Below, piece after piece: positions 8,107 to 16,749 of a stretch of 64,000 nucleotides of DNA (the first letter of the stretch is position 1; every line of letters begins with the position of its first letter). The translations under genes and the position numbers were made by a program. Below the pieces are notes generated by a model that saw only the letters and a list, made by a program, of their open reading frames with translations, was not told the DNA's origin and did not search any database. The stretch is from positions 620,001-684,000 of the forward strand of contig NZ_PQMG01000001.1 in the NCBI RefSeq assembly GCF_008930665.1. Direction: 5' to 3'. The DNA comes from Corynebacterium sp. 74A (lineage in GTDB: Bacteria > Actinomycetota > Actinomycetes > Mycobacteriales > Mycobacteriaceae).

Positions 8107-9033
8107 CTAGCCGCGTCGTTTCTTAGATTCCCGCTCCGCAAGCATCTCTTTAATGGCGCGCTTGAGACCAGGACCGTACTCGGGGTGGTCGAGACCAAAA
8201 TCCACGCAGGCTCGGATAAATCCGCCTGGGTTACCCAGATCATGGCGCTTGCCTTCGTGAATCACGATGTGCACGGGGTGGCCTTGCTCAATAAGCAGCT
8301 CGATGGCATCGGTGAGCTGCAACTCCCCGCCCTTTCCTGGGGGAATGCGGCGCAACGCATCAAAAATCGAACGATCCAGCAAATAGCGGCCCGTGGCCAC
8401 GAAGTTCGACGGTGCTTCATCAGCATCGGGCTTTTCCACCATGCCCACTACCTTGCGCACACTGCCTTCGCCGCACTCCTCGACGTCGAAGACACCATAG
8501 TTCGACACTTCATCGTGCGGCACCTCGAACGCGCACAGAACCGAACCGCCCTTGTCCGCGCGGACCTTCGCCATGTCCGCCATCACGCCCATGGGCATCA
8601 CGATGTCGTCGGGCAGCATTACGGCCACCACGTCTTCGTCATCATCGAGGACGGACTCCGCCAAGCCCACTGCATGCCCCAATCCCAGGGGTTGATCCTG
8701 TTCCACAGGCACGGCGTCGATCAGGGTTTCCGCACGCTCCACCTTGCGCAGTTGATCCATTTTGCCGCGTTCGCGCAGCGTGCTCACCAATTCGGGATAG
8801 GGCTCGAAATGGGCGAGCACATCGGATTTTTGTGGCGCGGTGATAATAGCCAATCGAGAAGCGCCCAGCTGGGAGGCCTCTTCAGCGATTAACTCGATAC
8901 CGGGGGTGTCCACTACCGGCAGGAGTTCCTTAGGGACGCGTTTGGTTGCGGGCAGGAAGCGGGTGCCTAAACCCGCAGCCGGCACAACCACAGTCTTAAC
9001 AGAGTGTTCGTGATTCTCGATTGGCACGGTCAT
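8107..9033 (-). CDS. galU: UTP-glucose-1-phosphate uridylyltransferase
   Basis: 308 residues, usual length. The nucleotide-binding signature VVPAAGLGTRFLPATKRVPKE occurs near 16-36 and VVDTPGIE follows. Further markers are GLGHAVGLAE (about 112-121), VMLPDDI and VEKP. The enzyme makes UDP-glucose from UTP and glucose-1-phosphate in the cytosol, feeding trehalose, envelope polysaccharide and arabinogalactan precursors. It is the first gene of the minus-strand block running through glp, rimJ and GLPR, and is divergent from the cyclo-ligase gene across a 69-bp promoter region. ATG at 9033 with AGGTAGG upstream. Confidence 0.96.
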   Translation of the reverse strand: MTVPIENHEHSVKTVVVPAAGLGTRFLPATKRVPKELLPVVDTPGIELIAEEASQLGASRLAIITAPQKSDVLAHFEPYPELVSTLRERGKMDQLRKVERAETLIDAVPVEQDQPLGLGHAVGLAESVLDDDEDVVAVMLPDDIVMPMGVMADMAKVRADKGGSVLCAFEVPHDEVSNYGVFDVEECGEGSVRKVVGMVEKPDADEAPSNFVATGRYLLDRSIFDALRRIPPGKGGELQLTDAIELLIEQGHPVHIVIHEGKRHDLGNPGGFIRACVDFGLDHPEYGPGLKRAIKEMLAERESKKRRG

Positions 9034-9090
9034 AACTTTTAAGACTACCTACCTCTGTCCTCACTTCCATGCTTTGACTCTCCGCGTGCC

Positions 9091-9096
9091 TATGCT
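9091..9096 (+). promoter_or_regulatory. -10 hexamer TATGCT of a leaderless start (5-formyl-THF cyclo-ligase)
   Basis: TATGCT ends 6 nt before the ATG at 9103, placing transcription start at or next to the start codon. No ribosome site is available in the gap. Confidence 0.6.
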
Positions 9097-9102
9097 GGGG
9101 CT

Positions 9103-9705
9103 ATGAGCGCAGAGTCCTCCCCCACCGAGCATGCCCCAGAGAAATCCCGTATCCGCCGCGAGATGATCGCTCGACGCCGCGCGCTGAGCACTGTCGCACG
9201 CGAGGCAGCCAATGAAGCCCTGTGCACCCATGTGTCCAATCTCATGATGTCCATTGGTGCCCGACGCGCTGCCGCCTATGTGCCGCTGGCCACCGAGCCA
9301 GGCGGCGACGCGCTCGTCCCAGTTCTCGCCTCGTGCCTCGAGCAGCTCTATCTGCCCATTTCCGAGCCGCAAGGACAACTGAGCTGGGCGGAGTTTCGTG
9401 GTTTCGAGCACACCCGCACCGGCCCCTATTCCATCCCGGAGCCCACCGGCCCGCGCCACCCGAGCAGTATATTGAGCGAGCTCGACGTCATGCTCGTGCC
9501 CGCTCTGGCGGCTACCCCGCAGGGGTGTCGTTTAGGCAAAGGGGGCGGCTACTACGATCGCGCGCTGGCCACCCGCGCGGCGCTTCACCCCCTCGCCGCT
9601 GTGCTGCTTTTCGACGATAATCTGCTGCCGCAGCTGCCTACCGAGGACCATGACGCGCCCGTGGACATCATCATCACGCCCTCGGCGATCCGCAGCGTGG
9701 AATAG
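9103..9705 (+). CDS. fthC: 5-formyltetrahydrofolate cyclo-ligase
   Basis: 200 residues, normal for the family. The N-terminal KSRIRREMIARRRAL (about 14-28) is the ATP/phosphate-binding basic segment. The C-terminal signature PALAATPQGCRLGKGGGYYDRAL (split here as PALAATPQGCRL and GKGGGYYDRAL) is diagnostic. It converts 5-formyl-THF to 5,10-methenyl-THF with ATP in the cytosol, recycling an otherwise dead-end folate. The ATG at 9103 is 6 nt behind TATGCT and has no good ribosome site, so the mRNA is probably leaderless. The SAF-domain gene follows on the same strand after 68 bp. Confidence 0.95.
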   Translation: MSAESSPTEHAPEKSRIRREMIARRRALSTVAREAANEALCTHVSNLMMSIGARRAAAYVPLATEPGGDALVPVLASCLEQLYLPISEPQGQLSWAEFRGFEHTRTGPYSIPEPTGPRHPSSILSELDVMLVPALAATPQGCRLGKGGGYYDRALATRAALHPLAAVLLFDDNLLPQLPTEDHDAPVDIIITPSAIRSVE

Positions 9706-9773
9706 CGCGCTGCTAGCTCACCTGCGGCGAGAATGGGGAACCTAGTGCTAGCGCTGCTGCGTCTATTGGAGAT

Positions 9774-10460
9774 ATGAGCTCCTCTCTTGATTCTCGATTA
9801 CGTTCTTTTACTCAAGCCCTCCACACCCCGAGCTATCATCGCGCCCGCCTGCTGCGCTGGTGTATCGCCGGTCTTTGCCTCGTGGTGGCTGCCGTATCTG
9901 CGCTGGCGCCTCTGCGCAGCAGCGACCCCGCCGCGGTGGTACTCAGCCGCGATGTGGCCGCCGGTGAGGAGATCGCCTCTGCCGATCTCATAGTGATCTC
10001 CGTGCCCGATCGGCTGCGCCCGGAGGGCGCCTATGCCGCGGTGGAGGATGTCAGCGGCCTTGTGGCGGCCTCAGCACTCCGCACGGGGGAGATCCTGCAC
10101 CCGGCGCGGGTGCTCGGCCCCGAGCTCACAGCACAGCTCGCCACGGGCTCACCGACTATCCCCGATGCCACGATGGTTCCGATCACCGTGGCCGATCCCG
10201 CCGTGGCCGGCTTGCTCCAGCACGGCGATAGCATCAGTATTCTCACGTGGGCCGATAATCGCGAGGAGACGGTGACCATCGCAGAGCACGCTCGGGTGGC
10301 GCTGACCCAACCCCCAGTGGATACGGACGCACAGCCGGGCACCATCCTAGTGGTGCTTTCCCAACCAGAGGCGCACGCGGTGGCGGCTGCGGCACTCCAC
10401 GGCCCCCTCACTGTCGTGGTCACCGGAGCCCGCGCCCGAAAGAACACAGGGATTCCCTAG
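9774..10460 (+). CDS. SAF-domain membrane-anchored protein (CpaB/RcpC-like)
   Basis: 228 residues. A basic N-terminus, one membrane helix at about 28-47 (LRWCIAGLCLVVAAVSAL), then an extracytoplasmic SAF domain at about 53-115 (AVVLSRDVAAGEEIASADLIVISVP, shown in parts: AVVLSRDVAAGEEIAS and DLIVISVP). A second domain at 130-218 contains ATMVPITVADPAVAGLLQHGD and ILVVLSQPEA, resembling RcpC/CpaB. CpaB proteins belong to Flp pilus assembly, but no tad or flp genes are nearby, so that role is unlikely. Start at 9774 with GGAG close upstream. Function unknown; envelope association is inferred from the single helix and folded outer part. Confidence 0.78.
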   Translation: MSSSLDSRLRSFTQALHTPSYHRARLLRWCIAGLCLVVAAVSALAPLRSSDPAAVVLSRDVAAGEEIASADLIVISVPDRLRPEGAYAAVEDVSGLVAASALRTGEILHPARVLGPELTAQLATGSPTIPDATMVPITVADPAVAGLLQHGDSISILTWADNREETVTIAEHARVALTQPPVDTDAQPGTILVVLSQPEAHAVAAAALHGPLTVVVTGARARKNTGIP

Positions 10461-10716
10461 CAGAGGCGGAACACACGGAGCCTTCATATCCACCCGTAGC
10501 GGAAAACCGGCCACTTAACGTATGGATGGGAAACTGGGCTAAAGTACAACCTTGACTTTAAGGCGGTCCCCTAGCGCCCACCACGTACTGCACGCCGGTA
10601 GGAACTGGCACTCGCCAAGGGTTCTTGTGTCTATTGCCTTTGCTGCATGCAGTGACGCTTCCTGACACCTGTGCTTTTCGCCCACTCCATCTCTTTATTT
10701 TTTAAGGACGCTTTCT

Positions 10717-11184
10717 ATGTTCAAGGGTTTCCGCGACTTCATCCTGCGGGGTAATGTGATCGATCTTGCTGTGGCGGTCGTGATCGGCTCCGCTTTCACG
10801 GCCTTAGTTACTGCCTTCTCCGATAACATCATCGAACCGGTGCTGGCGTTATTCGGTTCCACCGATGTCCAAGGTTTTGCCTTCCAGCTCGACGACGATA
10901 AGCCCGGTACCGTAGTGAATGTGGGCAAACTCATCACGGCAGCACTGAACTTCCTGATTATGGCAGCCGTAGTTTACTTCCTGTTCGTTGCTCCTATGAA
11001 CAGATTCCGAGCTCTGCAAGCCGCCCGTAAGGGAGTAACTGAGGATGAGGAAGCTCCCAGTTCTGTGGAAGCAGAGCTACTCGGCGAGATCCGCGATTTG
11101 CTCAGAGCTCAAGCCTCGTCCCCCACCGCAGCTCTCGACGGTAGCGTCGAAACGCAGAGCTCTTCTCCAAAGGAGAAGCACTAA
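10717..11184 (+). CDS. mscL: large-conductance mechanosensitive channel
   Basis: 155 residues. The N-terminal helix and first membrane segment FRDFILRGNVIDLAVAVVIGSAF (given in parts: FRDFILRGNVID, LAVAVVIGSAF) are the MscL hallmark. A periplasmic loop with FQLDD and the second membrane helix (about 75-95, LITAALNFLIMAAVVYFLFV) follow. The C-terminal cytoplasmic helix (EAELLGEIRDLL) and a longer Ser-rich tail complete it. The homopentamer opens under high membrane tension and releases solutes at hypo-osmotic shock. AAGGAC lies upstream of the ATG. The 256-bp region before it holds a possible TAAAGT -10 near 10539 and a leader with some hairpin potential. Confidence 0.96.
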   Translation: MFKGFRDFILRGNVIDLAVAVVIGSAFTALVTAFSDNIIEPVLALFGSTDVQGFAFQLDDDKPGTVVNVGKLITAALNFLIMAAVVYFLFVAPMNRFRALQAARKGVTEDEEAPSSVEAELLGEIRDLLRAQASSPTAALDGSVETQSSSPKEKH

Positions 11185-11227
11185 CACACGTGAGTATTGC
11201 GCCTCTGCGCAACTGCTTCTATCACGA

Positions 11228-11271
11228 CGCCGCCACAGCCTAGCACCCTCATGGTGCCGGCTGCGGCGGCG
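11228..11271. terminator. stem-loop between convergent mscL and the 86-residue gene
   Basis: CGCCGCC-CAGCC pairs with GGCTG-GGCGGCG, with a second inner stem GCACC/GGTGC. It lies between two converging genes and could stop both. Confidence 0.7.
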
Positions 11272-11296
11272 ATTGTGTGTGTACTGCGGTTCGGGA

Positions 11297-11557
11297 CTAC
11301 TCCCCGTGATGCGGCGGGCGGTTCTGCGTCCAGAACTCGGCGCTGAGCCGCCCATCTGCGTCTATGGGAGCTCCTTCTTCCACCACGCCGTCGCTATCGA
11401 CATCGACGGTGCGGTCACGATCTCCGCGGTTATTCTCGGCCCCAGTGATGCGGCGATAGAAGTCAATCGAGTCCACGCTACGATCAATGTTTTCCGCATC
11501 GGAGAGACGACGGGTGCGGCGGCGCGGCCGCGATTTTCTCGACGGGGGCTGTGCCAC
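11297..11557 (-). CDS. 86-residue protein translationally coupled to mogA
   Basis: Start GTG at 11555-11557 overlaps the mogA stop codon by one base (TAGTG), a standard coupling arrangement. The product begins MAQPPSRKSRPRRRTRRLSD, a very basic segment, then SVDSIDFYRRITGAENN, then an acidic part (TVDVDSDGVVEEGAP) and ends AEFWTQNRPPHHGE. No membrane helix and no family I can name. A longer upstream extension of the frame runs through mogA in another frame and is not credible. The separation into basic N-terminus and acidic C-terminus suggests nucleic-acid or protein binding, but this is only inference. It converges on mscL with a shared terminator. Confidence 0.7.
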   Translation of the reverse strand: MAQPPSRKSRPRRRTRRLSDAENIDRSVDSIDFYRRITGAENNRGDRDRTVDVDSDGVVEEGAPIDADGRLSAEFWTQNRPPHHGE

Positions 11558-12156
11558 TAGTCTTCCAAACTCCAATTCTGCAGCTGCTCGATCACGTGAT
11601 CCACCAGCGGCAAGAGCGTGGCCATGCCGTCGCGAATCGCCGCCCGAGAGGGGGCGATATTGACCACAACAGTGGAGCCAGACACCCCAGCCACGCCGCG
11701 GGAGACGCACGCATCCACGGCTCCGCAGGCCAGCCCAGAGGAGCGTAGTGCCTGAGTGACCCCGTTGAGTTTTAGATCCAACACCGCCTCGGTGGCTTCT
11801 GGGGCCTTATCGCGCGGCCCCACCCCAGTACCGCCGATGGTGATCACCAGATCGGCGCCACCGACCACAGCGGTTTCAATTGCGGTTCGGATCTCGGATT
11901 CATCCGACCGCACCGACACGACCGCATCGACCGCATAGTTGCCCTCTTCGAGCAGCTCGGTCACGAGGCGGTCGGTGTCTTTGCCGCTGGCAATGACGTG
12001 ATCGGTCACCAACACCACGAGGGCGTGGTGCACGGTGTGCCGGCCCGCAACTTCTTCCCGTTCGGAGGCCTGCAGAAATTCTGCCGATGGTTCCTCGATG
12101 TCGGCGAGGCGTTGCGCAGCTCGATCAGCTGCGGAGTTGAAATTTTCGTCAACCAT
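11557..12156 (-). CDS. mogA: molybdenum cofactor biosynthesis protein MogA/MoaB family
   Basis: 199 residues. A roughly 40-residue N-terminal extension precedes the MoCF-binding fold with ALVVLVTDHVIASGKDTD, LVITIGGTGVGPRDKAPEA and GSTVVVNIAPSRAAIRDGM. The GGTG and D-x-x-PEA elements are the molybdopterin adenylylation/binding motifs. It is expected to act in the cytosol in molybdenum cofactor synthesis; corynebacteria keep it next to htrA and mprAB, as seen here. ATG at 12156 with AAAGG upstream. The next gene starts inside the stop codon. The long N-terminal extension is unusual compared with E. coli MogA. Confidence 0.9.
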   Translation of the reverse strand: MVDENFNSAADRAAQRLADIEEPSAEFLQASEREEVAGRHTVHHALVVLVTDHVIASGKDTDRLVTELLEEGNYAVDAVVSVRSDESEIRTAIETAVVGGADLVITIGGTGVGPRDKAPEATEAVLDLKLNGVTQALRSSGLACGAVDACVSRGVAGVSGSTVVVNIAPSRAAIRDGMATLLPLVDHVIEQLQNWSLED

Positions 12157-12201
12157 GTCGACCTTTTCTGATCGGGGAATCTACGAGTGCTGGATATCAA
12201 T

Positions 12202-13644
12202 CTACTCGCTCGGCAGCGTAACCTCGACCATTCGCGAATTCTCGCCATTGTCATCGACAATTTCCAGCTTGATCGTCGCCCCGAATTCTTGGGAGCGCAC
12301 CGCTGTGATCAGCGCATCCGCGCTGTCGATGGAGCGATCATCGACCCGCGAAATAATATCTCCGGGCTTCACCCCAGCGGCCTCAGCGGGGCTACCCGGC
12401 TCCACGTCGGCCACCACGGCGCCATAGGGCGAGGGGCTCCGCGATACCCGCGCACCGATAATCGGCTGCTTCACCTTGCCGGTATCCACCAACTGGTTGG
12501 CCAAGCGGCGTGTCTGGTTAGAAGGAATAGCAAAGCCGACGCCAATGGATCCTGCACTTCTGCCGCCACCGGTGGAGGTGGTGGCAATCACTGAGTTCAT
12601 ACCTACGAGATTGCCCTGCATATCCACGAGCGGGCCGCCGGAGTTACCGGGGTTGATCGCCGCATCCGTTTGGATGGCGTCGATAAGCGAGGACTCGCCG
12701 GCGCGATTGCCTGCGGCTCGGATCGGGCGGTTCAGGGCGGAAACAATACCGCTGGTTACCGTGGCCTCGAGCCCGAGGGGCGAGCCGACGGCCACCACCT
12801 GCTGGCCTACCTTGAGATCATCGGAGTTACCGAAGGTCATAACGGTGAGATCGCGGGCGTTGCGCAGCTTAATCACGGCCACGTCGGTATCGGAATCGCC
12901 GGCGATGAAGTCGGCCTGATAGTGCTGGCCATCGTGCATCGTCACGACGATCGGGGAATTCTCGCTGCCGGCCACCACGTGGTTATTGGTCAGGATGAGC
13001 CCGTCTTCGGAGATCACCGAGCCCGAGCCTTCCGCGGTTTCGGTGGTAATCGATACCACGGCCGGCAGCACCCGGCTGGCGACGTCTTCCACGCTGCCCT
13101 CCGCGGCAGTGCCCGTGCGCTCCACGGGCTGTTCGGCGAGCGCGTTGACCCGATCCGAGCGCGACGAGCTGCCCGTACCGGAATTAGCCACCACCAGGCC
13201 GGTGATGCTGCCGGCGGCGACCGCGCCCACAAGCATCATGGCCATCGCCGTGACAAAGCCGACTTGGCGCTTCGGTTTCTGCTGCGGCGCGGCGGGATCG
13301 CTATATCCACCCTCCGGCGCCGCGTTCGGGCCGGGCTGTTGGGCACCGGGTTGCGGGGCGTGCGGCTGCGGGTTCTGCGGCTGCTCGGCGCGCGGCCCAG
13401 CCCACGGGGTGCCGGCTGCGTACTGCTCCGGCTGCCCAGGCTGCGCCTGCTGCGGCGCCGGCCCATCGGCGGGCCCGAATTGCTGGGTAGGTTGTTCCTG
13501 CCAGCGGCCATAGGGATTAGTACTCGGAGACTGCCAGCCCGACTCGGCGCCGTGAGTCTGCGCCGAGTCGGCGGGGCCTGATCCGTTCTGCTGGCCCCAC
13601 GAGGGAGACTCGGAGGGACGGGGCATGGTGTTGTCTTCGTTCAT
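12202..13644 (-). CDS. htrA: membrane-anchored HtrA-like trypsin-family protease with PDZ domain
   Basis: 480 residues. The cytoplasmic N-terminus (1-125) is Pro/Gln/Gly-rich and disordered; a membrane helix lies at about 129-153; the protease domain (about 180-370) has His222 (TNNHVV), Asp254 (DSDTDVAV) and Ser335 (GNSGGP). A single PDZ domain (about 385-475) ends the protein. It should degrade or refold damaged proteins on the outer face of the membrane, like mycobacterial PepD/HtrA. It is followed upstream by mprB and mprA on the same strand, and MprAB controls pepD in mycobacteria. ATG at 13644 with AAGGAT. A palindrome at 13701-13720 sits in its promoter. Confidence 0.93.
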   Translation of the reverse strand: MNEDNTMPRPSESPSWGQQNGSGPADSAQTHGAESGWQSPSTNPYGRWQEQPTQQFGPADGPAPQQAQPGQPEQYAAGTPWAGPRAEQPQNPQPHAPQPGAQQPGPNAAPEGGYSDPAAPQQKPKRQVGFVTAMAMMLVGAVAAGSITGLVVANSGTGSSSRSDRVNALAEQPVERTGTAAEGSVEDVASRVLPAVVSITTETAEGSGSVISEDGLILTNNHVVAGSENSPIVVTMHDGQHYQADFIAGDSDTDVAVIKLRNARDLTVMTFGNSDDLKVGQQVVAVGSPLGLEATVTSGIVSALNRPIRAAGNRAGESSLIDAIQTDAAINPGNSGGPLVDMQGNLVGMNSVIATTSTGGGRSAGSIGVGFAIPSNQTRRLANQLVDTGKVKQPIIGARVSRSPSPYGAVVADVEPGSPAEAAGVKPGDIISRVDDRSIDSADALITAVRSQEFGATIKLEIVDDNGENSRMVEVTLPSE

Positions 13645-13700
13645 AAATCCTTATTATTCACCTTGATTGTGGGGAATGACTGGCGAAGAATATCGCGCTT

Positions 13701-13720
13701 ACTGACAGTTGTCTGTCAGT
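13701..13720. promoter_or_regulatory. palindromic operator candidate in front of htrA
   Basis: Arms ACTGACAG and CTGTCAGT (8 bp, perfect) around TTGT. On the minus strand a -10-like TATTCT (13687-13692) follows 8 bp later, so the palindrome covers the -35 region of htrA. There is no T-run, which argues against a terminator for mprB. The binding protein is unknown; MprA is an obvious but unproven candidate. Confidence 0.5.
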
Positions 13721-13739
13721 TTCCTTGGAAGCCCGCCGC

Positions 13740-15317
13740 CTAATTTTCTCGGTTGCGTTCCCACAGCGCGCCGAAGATTTCTTCGCGCGAGCCCTGCTTT
13801 GGAAATTCCTTTATGGGGTTCTCGCGCTTATCGACGTCGCCCTCCGCCGGCTCCATCTCATCCTCCTCGGCTTCCGGATTGCTTGGCTCTCCCGGCAGCT
13901 GCACGCGCATCAGCGCACCGCCGCTCTCGGACTCCTCGGCAACGATCGTGCCGGCATGGCGTTCGATTACCTGCTTGACGATAGCCAGCCCCAACCCAGA
14001 GCCGGGCATGGAACGCGACTGCACCGAGCGATAGAAACGCTGGAATACCTTCTCGCGATCTTCCACCGGAATGCCTGGCCCAGAGTCCGCGAAGGTGAGC
14101 TCCACTAAGTCCTCCCGCACTGGGGTCATGGCAATGCGCACCACCCCATCGGAGGGCGACCACTTGGCCGCATTATCCATCAGGTTCAAGGTGGCGCGCC
14201 CCAGCGCGAAAGGATCACCATAGAGGAACCAGTCGGTGGTCTGCATCTCAAAGACCACATCTGGGCGGCGCCGCTCCACGCGGGACAGCGACTCCTCCAT
14301 GACCTCGGCGAGGTCGACCAGCTCCACTACCTGCTGAGGGCCATCCTCGCGGGCCAAATCCACGAGATCACCAATGAGGGTGGACATCTCCTCGATCTGG
14401 GCCACCACATCGCGCTCCAGATCGTTGCGGTCCTCCTCGCTGATCGCCGCCCCATTGCTGCGGGTGACCATCATCAACAGCTCGATATTGGTGCGCAGCG
14501 AGGTCAAGGGGGTTTTCAGCTCGTGTCCGGCATCGGCCACCAACTCCGCCTGGCGGATGCGGGAAGCCTGCAGGGCCGCCAGCATGTCATTGAAGGAGCG
14601 GGTGAGCTGCGCCAGCTCGTCATCGCCGACCACGGGGATCGGGCGGAGATCATCCGTGCGGGCCACATAGTCCACGGCCTGCTGCAGCCGGCCCACAGGC
14701 CGTAGGCCGGTGCGAGCAATCACCATGCCGGTGGCAATGGCGATGAGCACGCCCACACCACCAATGGTGAGCAGCATCAGCCCAAGACTGGTGATAATGC
14801 GGTGGGTGTTTTCGAGGTCTTGGGCCAGAATCACCGTGGCGCCATAGTCATTGCGCACCGCCACCACGCGCTCATCGCCATTGTTGCGGCGGCTCAGCTG
14901 CTGGGCGCCATTAATCACCCGGATTTCATCGAAAAGCTGAATCTGATCGCCCACCCCCGAATGCGAGCCTGGCGGGAAATACGCCACACGCATGGAGGGG
15001 TTGTAGTTCTTAAAGCGCAGGATCTCGGCTTCGGGGTTGTAGACAAACACCGGATCGAGACTCTTCGACAGCAGGGTCCCCGCTTTACTCTCGAGCTCAC
15101 GGTCGACCGAGTTCGTCATCGCGGTCGATACCGTCCAGTAGGCGGCGATGGTCATGATTCCTACGGCGACGGCCACCATAAAGGCCGCGACCATAGACAA
15201 ACGCCACCGCAGCGGGGAGCGATTCCACCCGCCGAGGCGCCTATCCATTTCAGCATCGGTGCCCGAGTCGGCGATATCACCGTCCTCGGGCACTGATGTG
15301 GACTGCCGCAGAATCAC
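13740..15317 (-). CDS. mprB: sensor histidine kinase MprB
   Basis: 525 residues. A 39-residue cytoplasmic lead precedes a first membrane helix (about 40-62), an extracytoplasmic sensor (63-174), a second helix (175-200), HAMP (201-255) and a HisKA domain with phospho-acceptor His265 in [13 protein letters not shown]. The HATPase_c part has [11 protein letters not shown] (N box), DSGPGIP and [11 protein letters not shown]. The acidic tail ([13 protein letters not shown]) is unusual. It autophosphorylates and passes phosphate to MprA in response to envelope stress, as known for the mycobacterial and corynebacterial family. Its GTG start overlaps the mprA stop codon by 3 bases (4-bp overlap). 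Confidence 0.94.
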   Translation of the reverse strand: MILRQSTSVPEDGDIADSGTDAEMDRRLGGWNRSPLRWRLSMVAAFMVAVAVGIMTIAAYWTVSTAMTNSVDRELESKAGTLLSKSLDPVFVYNPEAEILRFKNYNPSMRVAYFPPGSHSGVGDQIQLFDEIRVINGAQQLSRRNNGDERVVAVRNDYGATVILAQDLENTHRIITSLGLMLLTIGGVGVLIAIATGMVIARTGLRPVGRLQQAVDYVARTDDLRPIPVVGDDELAQLTRSFNDMLAALQASRIRQAELVADAGHELKTPLTSLRTNIELLMMVTRSNGAAISEEDRNDLERDVVAQIEEMSTLIGDLVDLAREDGPQQVVELVDLAEVMEESLSRVERRRPDVVFEMQTTDWFLYGDPFALGRATLNLMDNAAKWSPSDGVVRIAMTPVREDLVELTFADSGPGIPVEDREKVFQRFYRSVQSRSMPGSGLGLAIVKQVIERHAGTIVAEESESGGALMRVQLPGEPSNPEAEEDEMEPAEGDVDKRENPIKEFPKQGSREEIFGALWERNREN

Positions 15318-16006
15318 GGTGCAGTCTCACGCAGCACGTAGCCGACACCCCTCACCGTGTGAATCAGGCGCGGCTCGCCATCGGCCTCGGTCTTGCGACG
15401 CAGATAGCCGATATACACCTCGAGAGCGTTGCCGGAGGTGGGGAAATCATAGCCCCATACTTCCTCGAAGATCGCGGAACGGCTGAGCACATGCGTCGCC
15501 CTAGAGAGCAGCAGCTCGAGCAGCGCGAACTCGGTGCGAGTGAGGCTGATCTGACGCTGGCCGCGGAACACATCGCGGGTTTCGGGGTTCAGGCGTAGGT
15601 CGGAATAGACCAAATCGGCGGTGGTTTCTGGCCCGATGGCCTCGGCGGCGGCGCGGCGCAGCAGGGAACGCACCCTGGCCAGCAGCTCCTCGAGTGCAAA
15701 AGGCTTGGGCAGGTAGTCATCGGCACCCGCATCCAGCCCGGCCACTCGGTCCGAGACACCATCGCGTGCGGTGAGCACCAGAATGGGACGATCATCGCCG
15801 CGGCTGCGCAAGGTGCGACACACCTCGAGACCATCGACGCGCGGCATCATCACATCCAAGATCAGCAGATCAGGCTGCTCCTGTTCGGTGAGGTCCAGAG
15901 CGTCTTGGCCATCCTCGCCCATGACTACCTCATAGCCATTGAACGTCAGGGAGCGGCGCAGCGACTCGCGTACCGCCTGTTCGTCATCAACTACCAGAAT
16001 TTTCAT
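15314..16006 (-). CDS. mprA: response regulator MprA (OmpR/PhoB family)
   Basis: 230 residues. Receiver domain: acidic pocket VVDDE (6-9), phosphorylated Asp51 in LLILDVMMP, Thr79 and Lys101 (YLPKPF). The winged-helix DNA-binding domain (about 135-228) has [14 protein letters not shown] and the recognition region [13 protein letters not shown], ending [11 protein letters not shown]. It controls envelope-stress genes, likely including the adjacent htrA. ATG at 16006. It is the first gene of mprA-mprB, with htrA, mogA and the 86-residue gene following on the same strand. Confidence 0.95.
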   Translation of the reverse strand: MKILVVDDEQAVRESLRRSLTFNGYEVVMGEDGQDALDLTEQEQPDLLILDVMMPRVDGLEVCRTLRSRGDDRPILVLTARDGVSDRVAGLDAGADDYLPKPFALEELLARVRSLLRRAAAEAIGPETTADLVYSDLRLNPETRDVFRGQRQISLTRTEFALLELLLSRATHVLSRSAIFEEVWGYDFPTSGNALEVYIGYLRRKTEADGEPRLIHTVRGVGYVLRETAP

Positions 16007-16145
16007 GAACTCTATTGTGCCCTATGTATCGCCAAACATACCTACGATGACGCCAATTTTAGACTCTTTACAGAAAGCTTTTTAGCCGCTGACAGCGAAC
16101 CCACAGCTTTGCTGTGACCTGCCTCGCCACCGCCCCACAGACGGC

Positions 16146-16191
16146 GCCACCCCGCCCCTACTCCGCGGCGTAGTGCCGTGGGCGGGGTGGC
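16146..16191 (-). terminator. GC-rich stem-loop between rpmF and mprA
   Basis: 12-bp arms GCCACCCCGCCC and GGGCGGGGTGGC around a 22-nt loop, with no T-run. It stands in tandem with the stem-loop at 16199-16234. Confidence 0.6.
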
Positions 16192-16198
16192 GGATACA

Positions 16199-16234
16199 CA
16201 CGAACCCACCGCCGTGGGAGGCGATGGGTTCGTG
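16199..16234 (-). terminator. stem-loop downstream of rpmF
   Basis: 10-bp perfect arms CACGAACCCA and TGGGTTCGTG around a 16-nt loop, 60 bp after the rpmF stop codon. Probably ends the rpmE2-rpmF transcript together with the second stem-loop further on. Confidence 0.65.
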
Positions 16235-16293
16235 ATTGTCTCAGCTGGGCACTAGGCGCCGCAGCGGAGATAGGTACAAGGTGTTATTCGCGC

Positions 16294-16467
16294 TTAGAAC
16301 TGCTCGAGGTCCACCAGGCCGAGCTTGGCGGCCTTCACCAGACGCTTCGGAATGCGGTAGGTCTGGCCGTCGATCTTGACTTCCTGGAGTGCCACGTTGT
16401 TGGCCTTCCACTGAGAGCGACGGGAACGAGTGTTGGCACGCGACATACGACGCTTTGGTACTGCCAT
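16294..16467 (-). CDS. rpmF: 50S ribosomal protein L32
   Basis: 57 residues, deduced directly from the bases: begins [18 protein letters not shown] and ends [15 protein letters not shown]. This is the bacterial L32 pattern. The four zinc-ligand cysteines of the canonical form are absent. It is a component of the large subunit near the peptidyl-transferase region. The ATG at 16467 lies 15 bp behind the rpmE2 stop codon, with AAAGGAGGGA upstream, so the two genes form one transcript. Confidence 0.95.
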   Translation of the reverse strand: MAVPKRRMSRANTRSRRSQWKANNVALQEVKIDGQTYRIPKRLVKAAKLGLVDLEQF

Positions 16468-16482
16468 GATGTATTCCCTCCT

Positions 16483-16749
16483 TTAGGCCTTCTTGTTGCG
16501 GCGAACTCGGTTGCCGTAACGACGTTGGAACTTCTCGACTCGACCAGCGGTGTCCATGACACGCTGAGCGCCGGTCCAGAACGGATGAGACTCGCTGGTG
16601 ACGTCAACGACGATAAGCGGGTACTCGTTGCCGTCCTCCCACTCGACGGTGCGAGAGCTACCGGCGGTGGAGCGGGTCAGGAACTTGTGGCCCGTACCAG
16701 CATCCTGGAAAACTACCCAGTGGTAGTCAGGGTGGATGTCCTTCTTCAT
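16483..16749 (-). CDS. rpmE2: 50S ribosomal protein L31 type B (zinc-free form)
   Basis: 88 residues, the longer type-B length. It starts [16 protein letters not shown] and carries [20 protein letters not shown], split here as HPFWTG and [13 protein letters not shown], which identify L31. There is no CxxC pair, so it does not bind zinc. Type-B L31 replaces the zinc form when zinc is short and is often under Zur control in actinobacteria. ATG at 16749 with GAGGGAA upstream. It is first in a two-gene transcript with rpmF and divergent from rpmB-rpmG-rpsN-rpsR over a 646-bp gap. Confidence 0.95.
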   Translation of the reverse strand: MKKDIHPDYHWVVFQDAGTGHKFLTRSTAGSSRTVEWEDGNEYPLIVVDVTSESHPFWTGAQRVMDTAGRVEKFQRRYGNRVRRNKKA

